Origin: Paradevosia shaoguanensis
GTDB taxonomy: Bacteria > Pseudomonadota > Alphaproteobacteria > Rhizobiales > Devosiaceae
Assembly: GCF_016801025.1 (NCBI RefSeq)
Contig: NZ_CP068983.1
Coordinates: forward strand, 4,022,501 to 4,086,500
DNA: 64,000 nt
Direction: 5' to 3'
Shown: in pieces, positions 16,792 through 24,807 of the stretch
Position numbering within the stretch: position 1 is the first letter of the stretch
Layout: every line of letters starts with the position of its first letter
Notes under the pieces: model-generated
Databases searched by the model: none
Told to the model about the DNA's origin: nothing
The model's input: only the letters and a program-made list of their open reading frames with translations
Made by a program: the position numbers and the translations under genes

Positions 16792-17832
16792 GTGGCAGTA
16801 GAAGGCGCACGCACGCTCAAAGAGCTGGCCGACCGGCTCGGGATCTCGGTTACCACCGTGTCCCGCGCGCTTGCCGGCCATGAGCAGATCGCCAAGAAGA
16901 CACGCCTCAGGGTCGCTGAAGCCGCCCGCGAGATTGGTTATGTGCCCAACGCCGCGGCGCGGCAGCTTGTTTCCGGCCGCAGCGGGTTCGTGGGTTTCGT
17001 CCTGCCCATCCGCGATGCCACTCTGGTCGACTCTTACCTAGGCGAATTCATCACCGGTCTCGGTGAAGGCCTGGTTCAGCATGGCGTCGATCTGCTGCTG
17101 GCAACGGCGCAAAAGGGGCAATCGGAAATCTCCGTGCTCAGGCACGTCGTGGAATCCGGGCGCGCAGATGGCGTCGTCATCCCCCGCGTCGAGATTGCTG
17201 ACCAGCGCGTTGCCTACCTTATGGAACGCGGTTTTCCCTTTGTTGCCCACGGACGTCTGCTCGACTCGCAAGGCGAATACAGCTGGCTCGATGCCGATGG
17301 TGAAAGCGCCTTCGGGGAAGCGTTCGAGCTGCTCTATGCCCACGGCCACCGCCATTTCGGCCTGCTGACCGTTTCCGAGCTTCTCACCTTCCGTTTCAAC
17401 CGCGAGAACGGGCTGGCACGGGCCATTGCGCGTCGCGGTGACCCGGATGTGCGGCTCGATATCGTCAGCGCCCCTCGCTTCGACCGAAAGGCACGCTCGT
17501 CTGCCATTCGTGGCCTGCTCAACGCCGATCAGCGTCCGACAGCTATCATCGCACTCTTCGACGAGCTGGCTATTTCCATCATGGAAGAGGCCGAGCAGGC
17601 GGGGCTTTCCGTGCCCAATGACCTCTCGGTCGTCGGGTATGACAACATCGTCGCCGCAGAATATGCCCGGCCGGGTCTGACGACGTTCGACGCTCATGCG
17701 CGCACCAGCGCGACCACGATTGCGCACATGCTCATGGACCAGATCGAGGGCAAATCCGACACGCCACGGACCACGCTGATCCGCCCTGAACTCATCCCGC
17801 GCGGGAGCCATGCGCACGCGCCGAAAACCTGA
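16792..17832 (+). CDS. LacI family transcription regulator
   Basis: A 346-residue protein starting at GTG 16792. The helix-turn-helix is at residues about 7-27 (TLKELADRLGISVTTVSRAL), followed by the hinge motif YVPNAAARQL and a periplasmic-binding-protein-like sensor domain (GFVLPIRDATLVDSYLGEF; ending VVGYDNIVAAEYARPGLTT). The start is supported by the usual distance to the HTH. It precedes the ferredoxin-amidohydrolase-Rieske operon by 88 bp with no terminator, so it may be co-transcribed. Its likely operator lies just upstream and also in the divergent promoter at 24.65 kb, which would tie both gene sets into one regulon. Confidence 0.9.
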   Translation: MAVEGARTLKELADRLGISVTTVSRALAGHEQIAKKTRLRVAEAAREIGYVPNAAARQLVSGRSGFVGFVLPIRDATLVDSYLGEFITGLGEGLVQHGVDLLLATAQKGQSEISVLRHVVESGRADGVVIPRVEIADQRVAYLMERGFPFVAHGRLLDSQGEYSWLDADGESAFGEAFELLYAHGHRHFGLLTVSELLTFRFNRENGLARAIARRGDPDVRLDIVSAPRFDRKARSSAIRGLLNADQRPTAIIALFDELAISIMEEAEQAGLSVPNDLSVVGYDNIVAAEYARPGLTTFDAHARTSATTIAHMLMDQIEGKSDTPRTTLIRPELIPRGSHAHAPKT

Positions 17833-17920
17833 AGTTTGACCAGGCGCCTCGGGAGGGTGCCGGCCTAGAGCCAAAGAGGATAGCGCGAACGAAACCAGCG
17901 GGCGCGCACTGGAGAAATAG

Positions 17921-18244
17921 ATGCCTTTAGTCAACTACGTCGATCACCGCGGTAACAGCACGCCGATCGATGTTCCCGCCAACGACAGCGTCATGGAAGG
18001 CGCTATCGCCAATGGCGTGGAGGGGATCGTCGCCGAGTGCGGCGGTTCGGCGATGTGCGCCACCTGCCACGTCTATGTGCGGGAAGAATTCCTGGCCCTG
18101 CTGCCGCCAATGGGCGAGGTCGAGGACACCATGCTCGACCTCACGGCCAGCGAGCGCCGCGACAACAGCCGCCTGAGCTGCCAGATCCGCATGAGCGACG
18201 CGCTCGATGGCCTGACCGTCGAGATGCCGGAGGCGCAGACCTGA
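17921..18244 (+). CDS. [2Fe-2S] ferredoxin, adrenodoxin/putidaredoxin type
   Basis: A 107-residue ferredoxin with the cluster ligands C40, C46, C49 (CGGSAMCATC) and C87 (LSCQI), the spacing of the vertebrate/putidaredoxin class used with P450s and some oxygenases. The ribosome site GGAG lies 8 bases before ATG 17921. Its stop overlaps the start of the ferredoxin reductase gene, so the two form a redox pair: NAD(P)H to reductase to ferredoxin. No P450 or oxygenase alpha subunit is seen in the window, so the final electron acceptor is unknown; the Rieske protein in the same operon is one candidate. Confidence 0.92.
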   Translation: MPLVNYVDHRGNSTPIDVPANDSVMEGAIANGVEGIVAECGGSAMCATCHVYVREEFLALLPPMGEVEDTMLDLTASERRDNSRLSCQIRMSDALDGLTVEMPEAQT

Positions 18245-19470
18245 TGGAAACCACCGTCATCATCGGGGCAAGCCATGGTGGCGTCCAGGTCGCGGCGTCG
18301 CTGCGCGAAATGAACTATTCCGGCCGCATCATTCTGGCGGCGGAAGAGCCCCACCTGCCCTATCATCGCCCGCCGCTCTCCAAGGCGCTGCTCGACCCGG
18401 CGCAGCCCGACGGGCTGATGCTGCGGCCGAGCGCCTTTTACGAGCAGAAGGACATCACGCTTCGCCTCGGCAAGCGTGTCGATGCCATCGATCTCGACAA
18501 GCATGTCGTGCGGTTCGGAAGCGAAGAGGCCATCGGCTTCGACCACCTGGTGCTGGCGACCGGTGCGCGGGCGCGCATTCCACAGATCGAGGGGATCAAC
18601 CTTCGCAACGTGCTGACGCTGCGCACCCTTCCTGATGCGAAATCGCTTGCCGCGAGCCTCACCGACGCTCAGGACGTGGTCGTTCTGGGCGCCGGCATGA
18701 TCGGCCTGGAGTTTGCCGCCGTGGCGGCGCGCACCGGCCGCCGGACCACTGTTATCGATGCCACCTCGCGGCCGCTGCTGCGCGGGTTGTCGCCGGAAAT
18801 GGCCCAGCATCTCCAGCAGATGCACGAGGCCAATGGCGTGCGTTTCATCTTCGATGACGGCATTACCGCTATCGAGGGCAATGAGGCCGTGACGGCGGTG
18901 ATGACGAAGTCGGGTCAGCGCATCAACGCCGACCTCGTGCTTGTTGCCGTTGGCGTGGTGCCGAATGTCGAGCTGGCGGTTGCCGCCGGCATCGAGGCCG
19001 ATAACGGCATCGTCGTCGACACGCACCTGCAGACCTCTCACGAGGGCATCTATGCCATCGGCGATTGCGCGGCCTTTCCTGCAAACGGTGGCAATCGCCT
19101 GCGGATCGAATCCGTGCAGAACGCCACCGACCATGCGCGCACCGTTGCGGCGAGCATTGTCGGCAAGCGGCAGCCCTTCAACAAGGTGCCTTGGTTCTGG
19201 AGCGACCAGTACGACGCCAAGCTCCAGATCGCCGGACTCTGGAACGGCTACGACCAGGCTATCCTGCGCCCGTCCGGCAATGACGGCAGCTTCGCCTATT
19301 ACCTTTTCGCCAATGACAAGCTTTTGTGCGTCGAGGCGATCAACGCACCGGGCGACCACGTCGCGGCGCGAAAGATCCTCAGCGATGGCCTCGACCTGCG
19401 GCCCGAGCATCTCGCCGATCCGCGCTTCGATCCGAAGCTTTTCATGCGGCAACAGCCCTCACATTCCTGA
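18244..19470 (+). CDS. FAD-dependent ferredoxin reductase (rhodocoxin/putidaredoxin reductase type)
   Basis: A 408-residue flavoprotein. The FAD-binding motif is TVIIGASHGGVQVAASL near the N-terminus, the NAD(P) motif is VVLGAGMIGLEFAAVA (about residues 143-158), and the second FAD motif is GIYAIGDCAAF (about 267-277). The C-terminal domain has WFWSDQYDAKLQIAGL, typical of oxygenase-coupled reductases. ATG 18244 overlaps the ferredoxin stop; a longer frame upstream runs through the ferredoxin gene. It supplies electrons to the adjacent ferredoxin. Confidence 0.92.
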   Translation: METTVIIGASHGGVQVAASLREMNYSGRIILAAEEPHLPYHRPPLSKALLDPAQPDGLMLRPSAFYEQKDITLRLGKRVDAIDLDKHVVRFGSEEAIGFDHLVLATGARARIPQIEGINLRNVLTLRTLPDAKSLAASLTDAQDVVVLGAGMIGLEFAAVAARTGRRTTVIDATSRPLLRGLSPEMAQHLQQMHEANGVRFIFDDGITAIEGNEAVTAVMTKSGQRINADLVLVAVGVVPNVELAVAAGIEADNGIVVDTHLQTSHEGIYAIGDCAAFPANGGNRLRIESVQNATDHARTVAASIVGKRQPFNKVPWFWSDQYDAKLQIAGLWNGYDQAILRPSGNDGSFAYYLFANDKLLCVEAINAPGDHVAARKILSDGLDLRPEHLADPRFDPKLFMRQQPSHS

Positions 19471-19488
19471 GTACAAGGATTTCATGGA

Positions 19489-20559
19489 ATGAGAATTCAA
19501 GACCTGCGGCCCATCGACTGCGACATGCATCCGGTCGTGCCCAATATTCGCGCGCTGGTGCCGTTTCTTGCCAAGAACTGGGCTGCTTCGGTCAACGATC
19601 GCGGCATCGAGGGCTTCGACTCCATCTCCTATCCGCCCAACGCGCCGATCTCCGCCCGGCCCGATTGGCGCCCAGACGGCAAGGGGCTACCCACGAGCGT
19701 CGACGACTATCGCCACCACGTGCTGAATCGCTGGGACGTGCAATACGCCATCGGCAACTGCCTTTATGGCGCACATCTCGCCCTGAGCGAAGATATTGGC
19801 GTAGCCATGGCCTCGGCGGTCAATGACTGGATGGTCGCGACCTGGCTCGATGCCGAGCCGCGGATGCGCGCTTCGATTGTCGTCGCGCCGCAGAACCCCG
19901 AGCGTGCCGCCGCCGAAATCGACCGCTGCGCACCCGACAAGCGCTTCGTGCAGGTGCTCCTGCCCGCCATGGTCGAGGCGCCGCTGGGTCGCCGCCAGTA
20001 TTGGCCGATCTATGCGGCCGCCGAGCGCCACGGGCTGCCCGTGGGCATCCATGCCGGCAGCAGCTATCGCCACCCGGTCACGCCGGTCGGCTGGCCGAGC
20101 TATTACGTCGAGGACTATGCCAGCCAGTCCTACGCCTTCCAGGGCCAGCTCGGCAGCCTCATCGCCGAAGGCGTGTTCAACAAGTTCCCCGGCCTCAAGG
20201 TGGTGCTGCTGGAATCCGGCGTCTCCTGGCTGATCCCGTTCCTGTGGCGCATGACCAAGTTCTGGCGCGGCACGCGCAGCGAAGTGCCCTGGGTGACGCG
20301 TCCACCGATCGAGATTGCGCGCGATCACGTCCGGCTCTCCATCCAGCCGTTCGATGCACCGGACGATCCTGCTATCGTCGGCCGGATCATCGAGCACATG
20401 CAGAGCGACGCCATGCTGCTCTTTGCCAGCGACTATCCGCATTTCCAGTACGAGGATGATGCCGTGCTGCCGCCGGGGCTCTCGGACGACTTCACGCGAC
20501 GCCTGGCGCACGACAATCCGCTCGAGACCTATCCGCGCCTCAAGGAGGTCCAGTCATGA
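19489..20559 (+). CDS. amidohydrolase family 2 (ACMSD/gamma-resorcylate decarboxylase-like), first copy
   Basis: A 356-residue TIM-barrel protein. Metal-site elements visible are CDMHP (residues about 11-15), GIHAGSS (about 184) and the late Asp in ASDYPHF (about 307). The first motif has Asp-x-His rather than the usual His-x-His, as in many uncharacterised members. The family includes decarboxylases and hydrolases of ring-cleavage and aromatic acid metabolism. It is related to the next gene (shared DCDxHP, SDYPH and W-rich regions), so the pair arose by duplication or forms a heteromer. The stop overlaps the next start (ATGA). Confidence 0.82.
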   Translation: MRIQDLRPIDCDMHPVVPNIRALVPFLAKNWAASVNDRGIEGFDSISYPPNAPISARPDWRPDGKGLPTSVDDYRHHVLNRWDVQYAIGNCLYGAHLALSEDIGVAMASAVNDWMVATWLDAEPRMRASIVVAPQNPERAAAEIDRCAPDKRFVQVLLPAMVEAPLGRRQYWPIYAAAERHGLPVGIHAGSSYRHPVTPVGWPSYYVEDYASQSYAFQGQLGSLIAEGVFNKFPGLKVVLLESGVSWLIPFLWRMTKFWRGTRSEVPWVTRPPIEIARDHVRLSIQPFDAPDDPAIVGRIIEHMQSDAMLLFASDYPHFQYEDDAVLPPGLSDDFTRRLAHDNPLETYPRLKEVQS

Positions 20560-21638
20560 CCGACGCACCCGCCAAGCCGATCGAGAACGATGGCGTCATC
20601 GACTGCGATATCCACCCGGCCATCCGCTCGTTCGAGGACCTCAAGCCTTATCTGAGCAAGCACTGGTGGGATTATTACTCCACCTATGGCCTGCGTTCGC
20701 GCCAGGGTTTCGTCAAAGGCACGCCCTACCCCAAGATCGCGCCTTCGGCGATGCGCCGCGATGCCTGGCCCGAGACCGGCCTGCCGGGCAGCGACTTGAA
20801 GCTCATGCAGACCCAGCACCTGGATGCCCACAACATCCAGCTCGGTGTGCTCAACCCGCTCAATCCCTCGGGCGGCGACCTCAACGTCGATTTCAGCGCG
20901 GCGCTCTGCTCGGCCACCAATGACTGGCTGCTCGAGACGTTTACGCGCAAGGAAAAGCGGCTCAAGGCCTCCATCATGGTGGCCTACGAGGATGGCGCTT
21001 CCGCCGCCGCGGAAATCCATCGCCGCGCGCCCGAAAAGGACTTCGTGCAGGTGCTGCTGCTCAGTCGCACCAGCGAGCCGCTGGGCAAGCGCCGCTACTG
21101 GCCGATCTTCGAGGCGGCCTCCCAGCACAACCTGCCGGTCGCCGTGCACGTCTTCGGCTATAGCGGCCACCCGGCGACCAATAGCGGGCATCCCTCCTTC
21201 TATCTCGAAGAAGGCGCGGCCCATCCCGCCGGCATCCAGGCGTCCATCGCCAGTCTCATCTTCGAAGGTGCGTTCGAGCGCTATCCGAACTTCCGCCTGC
21301 TGGTGATCGAGGCCGGTTTTGCCTGGCTTCCGGCCTTCTCTTGGCGGCTCGACAAGCTCTGGAACCGGATGCGCGGCGAAGTTCCGCATGTGAAGCGTCC
21401 GCCCTCCGAATACATTAAGGAGCGCATCTGGATCACCACGCAGCCGATGGAGGAATCTCCCCGGCCGCACCAGGTGGTCGAGATCATGGACTATATCGGC
21501 TGGGACCGGCTGATGTTCGCAAGTGACTATCCGCATTGGGATTTCGACGATCCGAAATTCGGCCTGCCACCGTCTCTCGGCGCCGAGCAGCGTGCGATGG
21601 TGCGCTATCGCAATGCCCAAGCGCTCTACGGACTTTAA
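20556..21638 (+). CDS. amidohydrolase family 2, second copy
   Basis: A 360-residue paralogue of the preceding protein with CDIHP (about residues 17-21), VAVHVFGYSGHP (about 191) and FASDYPHWDF (about 324). Enzyme family is clear, substrate is not. Two neighbouring amidohydrolases with a Rieske protein and a ferredoxin/reductase pair point to stepwise breakdown of a cyclic or aromatic compound. The start overlaps the first copy's stop, and the Rieske gene begins three bases after its own stop. Confidence 0.82.
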   Translation: MTDAPAKPIENDGVIDCDIHPAIRSFEDLKPYLSKHWWDYYSTYGLRSRQGFVKGTPYPKIAPSAMRRDAWPETGLPGSDLKLMQTQHLDAHNIQLGVLNPLNPSGGDLNVDFSAALCSATNDWLLETFTRKEKRLKASIMVAYEDGASAAAEIHRRAPEKDFVQVLLLSRTSEPLGKRRYWPIFEAASQHNLPVAVHVFGYSGHPATNSGHPSFYLEEGAAHPAGIQASIASLIFEGAFERYPNFRLLVIEAGFAWLPAFSWRLDKLWNRMRGEVPHVKRPPSEYIKERIWITTQPMEESPRPHQVVEIMDYIGWDRLMFASDYPHWDFDDPKFGLPPSLGAEQRAMVRYRNAQALYGL

Positions 21639-21641
21639 GCC

Positions 21642-22055
21642 ATGTCGTTCCATGTCGTAGCTCAGGTGAGCGACATTCCGGTCGGGCAGCGCAAGCTGGT
21701 GGAGGTCAAGGGCCGCGAGGTCGTGATCTTCAACCACGAGGGCGAGTTCTTCGCCGTTCTCAACCGCTGCCCCCATCAGGGCGGACGGCTCTGCGATGGC
21801 CTGTTGACCGTCGCCATTACCTCCAACGAACCGGGGCATTACGAGTATATCCCGGAGCGGCAGGTTATCCGTTGCCCCTGGCATGCCTGGGAATTCGATA
21901 TCCGCACCGGCAAGTCCTGGTGCGAGCCGGACCGGGTGAAAGTGCGCACTTACAAGACCGAAGTGCTGCCCGGCACCAAGCTCGTGCGGGGCGAATACAC
22001 CGCCGAAATCTTCCCGGTGAAGACCGAGAACGACTACATCCTGATCGACGCCTGA
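21642..22055 (+). CDS. small Rieske [2Fe-2S] protein
   Basis: A 137-residue protein made of one Rieske domain. Cluster ligands are in NRCPHQGGRL (C-x-H, about residues 43-45) and RCPWHAWEF (C-x2-H, about 77-80). There is no catalytic oxygenase domain, so it is an electron carrier or the detached Rieske part of a multi-component enzyme. About 30 residues lie between the two binding loops, longer than in most Rieske ferredoxins. It follows the twin amidohydrolases with a 3-bp gap. Its partner is not evident in the window. Confidence 0.88.
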   Translation: MSFHVVAQVSDIPVGQRKLVEVKGREVVIFNHEGEFFAVLNRCPHQGGRLCDGLLTVAITSNEPGHYEYIPERQVIRCPWHAWEFDIRTGKSWCEPDRVKVRTYKTEVLPGTKLVRGEYTAEIFPVKTENDYILIDA

Positions 22056-22072
22056 ACCGAGAAAAACTGATT

Positions 22073-23365
22073 ATGAACGCGGCAAATCCATCTCAGGCGC
22101 TTGAACATGCCTTCGCGGTGCTCCGTGAGAACGACCGGGGCACCTATACCGTGCCGACCAAGGGTCTCTACCCCTTCCAGTGGAACTGGGACTCGTGCCT
22201 GACCGCCCTCGGCCTCGCCGAACTGGACGAGGATCGGGCCTGGACCGAGATCGAGACGCTGTTCGCCCATCAATGGCCGGACGGCATGATCCCGCACATC
22301 GTCTTCCATGTGCCTTCGGATACCTATTTCCCCGGACCCAATGTCTGGGGCACCAATCGGCCGACGTCGACCTCGGGCATCACCCAGCCGGCCGTTGCAG
22401 GCTTTGCGGCGAAGCGGCTTTTCGATCGCGCCAAGGACAAGGCGATGGCGGCCGACCGTTGCCGCGCGCTGCTGCCCAAGATCGACGCCTGGCATCGCTG
22501 GTTCTATGAAAACCGCGATCCGCATGGCGAAGGGCTGGTTGCCATTCTCCATCCCTGGGAAGCCGGGCGCGACAATTCGGTGGATTGGGACGAAGCGCTG
22601 GCCCAGGTGCCGACGACCGGCATCGCGCCCTATACGCGGCGCGACACGGACCACGCCAACCCCGCCCATCGCCCGACCAAGGCGCAGTACGACGCCTATA
22701 TGTGGCTGGTGGAGCATTTCCGTGCGCTCGGCTGGGACAATTCCAGGCTCCACGACGCTTCGCCATTCCAGGTGATCGACCCGGCGTTCAACGCCATCCT
22801 CATCCGCGCCTGCACGGATCTGGCGGCACTCGCGGATGAGCTTGGCGAGGCCGAGATTGCCGCGCGCAATAGCGCCTGGGCACAGCGTGCGCTCCCTGCC
22901 CTCGATACGCTCTGGAGTGCCGAGAGCGGGCGTTATCTCGCGCGGAACCGCGTCACCGGCAAGCTGATCGACAGTCAGTCTATCGGTGGGCTGCTGCCGG
23001 TTTTCGCGCCGATCCCGGCCGCCCGCTGCCACGCCATTGCCGAGCACGTGCAGGGGCTGCTCAAGGTGCTGAACTACATCGTCCCCTCCCATGACATCGG
23101 CACGGCGGGCTTCGAGCCGCAGCGCTATTGGCGTGGGCCGGTATGGCTGGTCACCAATTACATGATCGCCGATGGCCTGCGGAATGCGGGTGAGCTGGCC
23201 GTGGCCGACCGCATCGCGCGGTCCAGCCTCGAGCTCATCACCAAATCGGGCTTTGCCGAATATTACGATCCCAAGACCGGCGAGCCGCTGGGCGGCGGAC
23301 GGTTCACTTGGACGGCGGCCATGGTCATTGAGTTCCTGCGCGCGCAGGAAGCCGAACTGGCCTGA
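22073..23365 (+). CDS. six-hairpin glycoside hydrolase (GH63/mannosylglycerate hydrolase-like)
   Basis: A 430-residue (alpha/alpha)6-barrel protein without a signal peptide, so cytoplasmic. Motifs fit the GH63-type glucosyl- and mannosylglycerate hydrolases: WNWDSCLTALGLAEL (about residues 37-50), HPWEAGRDNSVDWD (about 162-175, holding the likely catalytic Asp), and YWRGPVWLVTNYM near residue 348. ATG 22073 is 17 bases after the Rieske stop; an upstream extension would run through the Rieske gene. Its place in an operon of redox and amidohydrolase genes suggests that the substrate arrives as a glycoside, which is inference. It ends before a strong bidirectional terminator. Confidence 0.8.
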   Translation: MNAANPSQALEHAFAVLRENDRGTYTVPTKGLYPFQWNWDSCLTALGLAELDEDRAWTEIETLFAHQWPDGMIPHIVFHVPSDTYFPGPNVWGTNRPTSTSGITQPAVAGFAAKRLFDRAKDKAMAADRCRALLPKIDAWHRWFYENRDPHGEGLVAILHPWEAGRDNSVDWDEALAQVPTTGIAPYTRRDTDHANPAHRPTKAQYDAYMWLVEHFRALGWDNSRLHDASPFQVIDPAFNAILIRACTDLAALADELGEAEIAARNSAWAQRALPALDTLWSAESGRYLARNRVTGKLIDSQSIGGLLPVFAPIPAARCHAIAEHVQGLLKVLNYIVPSHDIGTAGFEPQRYWRGPVWLVTNYMIADGLRNAGELAVADRIARSSLELITKSGFAEYYDPKTGEPLGGGRFTWTAAMVIEFLRAQEAELA

Positions 23366-23373
23366 CGGATTTA

Positions 23374-23401
23374 TTCCGGCGCTTCGATGGAAGCGCCGGA
23401 A
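23374..23401. terminator. bidirectional hairpin terminator between convergent operons
   Basis: TTCCGGCGCTT (23374-23384) and AAGCGCCGGAA (23391-23401) form a perfect 11-bp stem with a 6-base loop. It sits between the stop of the glycosidase gene and the stop of the convergent creatininase gene and serves both. Confidence 0.85.
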
Positions 23402-23404
23402 ATC

Positions 23405-24214
23405 CTAGTTGATGTCGGGGATGCTGATCGGCGCCGGCAGCGGGCACTTTTCGATATCGGCGAGAAGCTCAAGCATTCCGGTCACTTCGCGCTCGGCGAT
23501 CAGACGGCCCTTCTCGGCCGTAGCCTTCGAGGCGTCGCCGACCGTGCCGGAGGCGTTGAGATCACTGGAAATCCAGGAATAGGCGTGGCTGCCGGTCGGG
23601 CGCAGATGGGTGAACTGCACCTCGTCGCGCGCGGCAATCGATTGGAAGTTGGCCAGCTTTTCGGCGCGCACGAGTTCGGGGCGGAAATACATCATCATCG
23701 AGGTTTCGAAGTCGCCGCCGTGAATGCCGTGGCGGCGCTCGACATCGGGCAGCAGCCCATCCGGCGGCGGAAACTTGCTCCAGCCGGATTTAACGACGAG
23801 CATGTTGGCCCGCACGCGCAGTTCGCGCGTCACGATGCCCATCACCTCTTCATTGCCACCGTGCGAGTTAATGACCAGCAGCTTCCTGACACCGGCCCGC
23901 GCCACCGAGAGCCCGATGGCGACCCAGGAGTCGATGAGGCTATGAACGTCGTGGGTCAGCGTGCCGCGCGCCCAGAGGTGTTCGTTGGATTTGCCGACTT
24001 CCTGTATCGGCAGCACCCGCACATCCATGCTCTCGGGCAGACGCGGCCGCAGCAGGTCGAGACAGCCGGCATTGAGCATGACATCGGTGCCCAGAGGCAA
24101 ATGCGGGCCGTGCTGCTCGACCGCGGCAATCGGCAAAACTGCAATCGTTTTCAGCGGATCGATGCCTTCGAACTCGTCGGCACGGAATTCCGTCCACCAG
24201 AACTTTCGGGTCAT
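23405..24214 (-). CDS. creatininase family amidohydrolase
   Basis: A 269-residue creatinine amidohydrolase-family protein. Metal ligands are visible in VEQHGPHLPLGTD (E and H, about residues 33-45) and INSHGGNEE (H, about 116-124), with a later Glu in GGDFETS. The family includes creatininase, MftE and FAPy deformylase, so the substrate is not fixed. It is the second gene of a two-gene operon with RidA (1-base gap) that diverges from an NMT1-type importer operon. With a CodA-like deaminase nearby, opening of a nitrogen heterocycle is a fair inference. Confidence 0.87.
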   Translation of the reverse strand: MTRKFWWTEFRADEFEGIDPLKTIAVLPIAAVEQHGPHLPLGTDVMLNAGCLDLLRPRLPESMDVRVLPIQEVGKSNEHLWARGTLTHDVHSLIDSWVAIGLSVARAGVRKLLVINSHGGNEEVMGIVTRELRVRANMLVVKSGWSKFPPPDGLLPDVERRHGIHGGDFETSMMMYFRPELVRAEKLANFQSIAARDEVQFTHLRPTGSHAYSWISSDLNASGTVGDASKATAEKGRLIAEREVTGMLELLADIEKCPLPAPISIPDIN

Positions 24215-24215
24215 C

Positions 24216-24611
24216 TCAAGCCCCCTGCTCCGGCCCCGCGGCCACGACTTCGATCTCGACCACGAATTCCGGGCGCGTAAAGCCGCCGACGATCATCAGG
24301 GTCGAAGCCGGATAAGGCGCCGAAAACAGGGAGTTTCGCACATCCATGTAGCCAGCCATGTGCTCGCGGCCGGTGACGAAAGCATTGATGCGCACGACGT
24401 GCTCCAGCCCCAATCCTGCCTCCGCGAGGATGGCGGCGACGTTGCCGAAGCAGATGCGCGCCTGCCCGGCACTATCGGCCGGGACGTTGCCATCGGCATC
24501 GATGCCGAGCTGGCCCGAGCAAAATACGAGCTGCTGCCCGGAGGGCACCGCAATTCCGTGGCTGTAGGGGGCGAACGGGGGCGCAATGGCCGCCGGAGAC
24601 AGTGGTTTCAT
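24216..24611 (-). CDS. RidA/YjgF family protein (enamine/imine deaminase-like)
   Basis: A 131-residue RidA-family protein: PYSHGIAVPSGQQLVFCSGQLG near the start, and VRINAFVTGREHMAGYMDVRN in the middle. The ligand-binding Arg of RidA is normally in a PARxxV-type segment; here that part reads PYPASTLMIVG, so the key Arg is missing and it may belong to the Rid subgroups without imine deaminase activity. ATG 24611 gives the normal length; upstream in-frame codons run into the promoter region. It is the first gene of the operon, and the putative LacI operator is 40 bp upstream. Confidence 0.85.
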   Translation of the reverse strand: MKPLSPAAIAPPFAPYSHGIAVPSGQQLVFCSGQLGIDADGNVPADSAGQARICFGNVAAILAEAGLGLEHVVRINAFVTGREHMAGYMDVRNSLFSAPYPASTLMIVGGFTRPEFVVEIEVVAAGPEQGA

Positions 24612-24650
24612 TGCGCTTTTGACCTCACGTCGGGGCTGCATCGTAGTCAA

Positions 24651-24668
24651 ATTTAAAACGGTTGCAAT
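24651..24668. promoter_or_regulatory. second LacI-type operator, in a divergent promoter region
   Basis: ATTTAAAACGGTTGCAAT matches the site before the LacI gene at 16 of 18 positions. It lies between the divergent RidA and NMT1-importer genes (24612-24807). The same region has a 7-bp inverted repeat GTTTTCA/TGAAAAC (24711-24717, 24724-24730) nearer the importer. The pair suggests that the LacI regulator controls both operons here. Confidence 0.62.
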
Positions 24669-24807
24669 ACTGAATTTCGTACATTTTGTCGGCATTTCCC
24701 TGACTTTTCTGTTTTCAAGGCGATGAAAACCGACAAGGTTTAGGGACCGCCGGGAGAGCGGAAGGACCGCGCAGTTATTTCCGCGCGCGGCTGAGAGGGA
24801 AGACACA

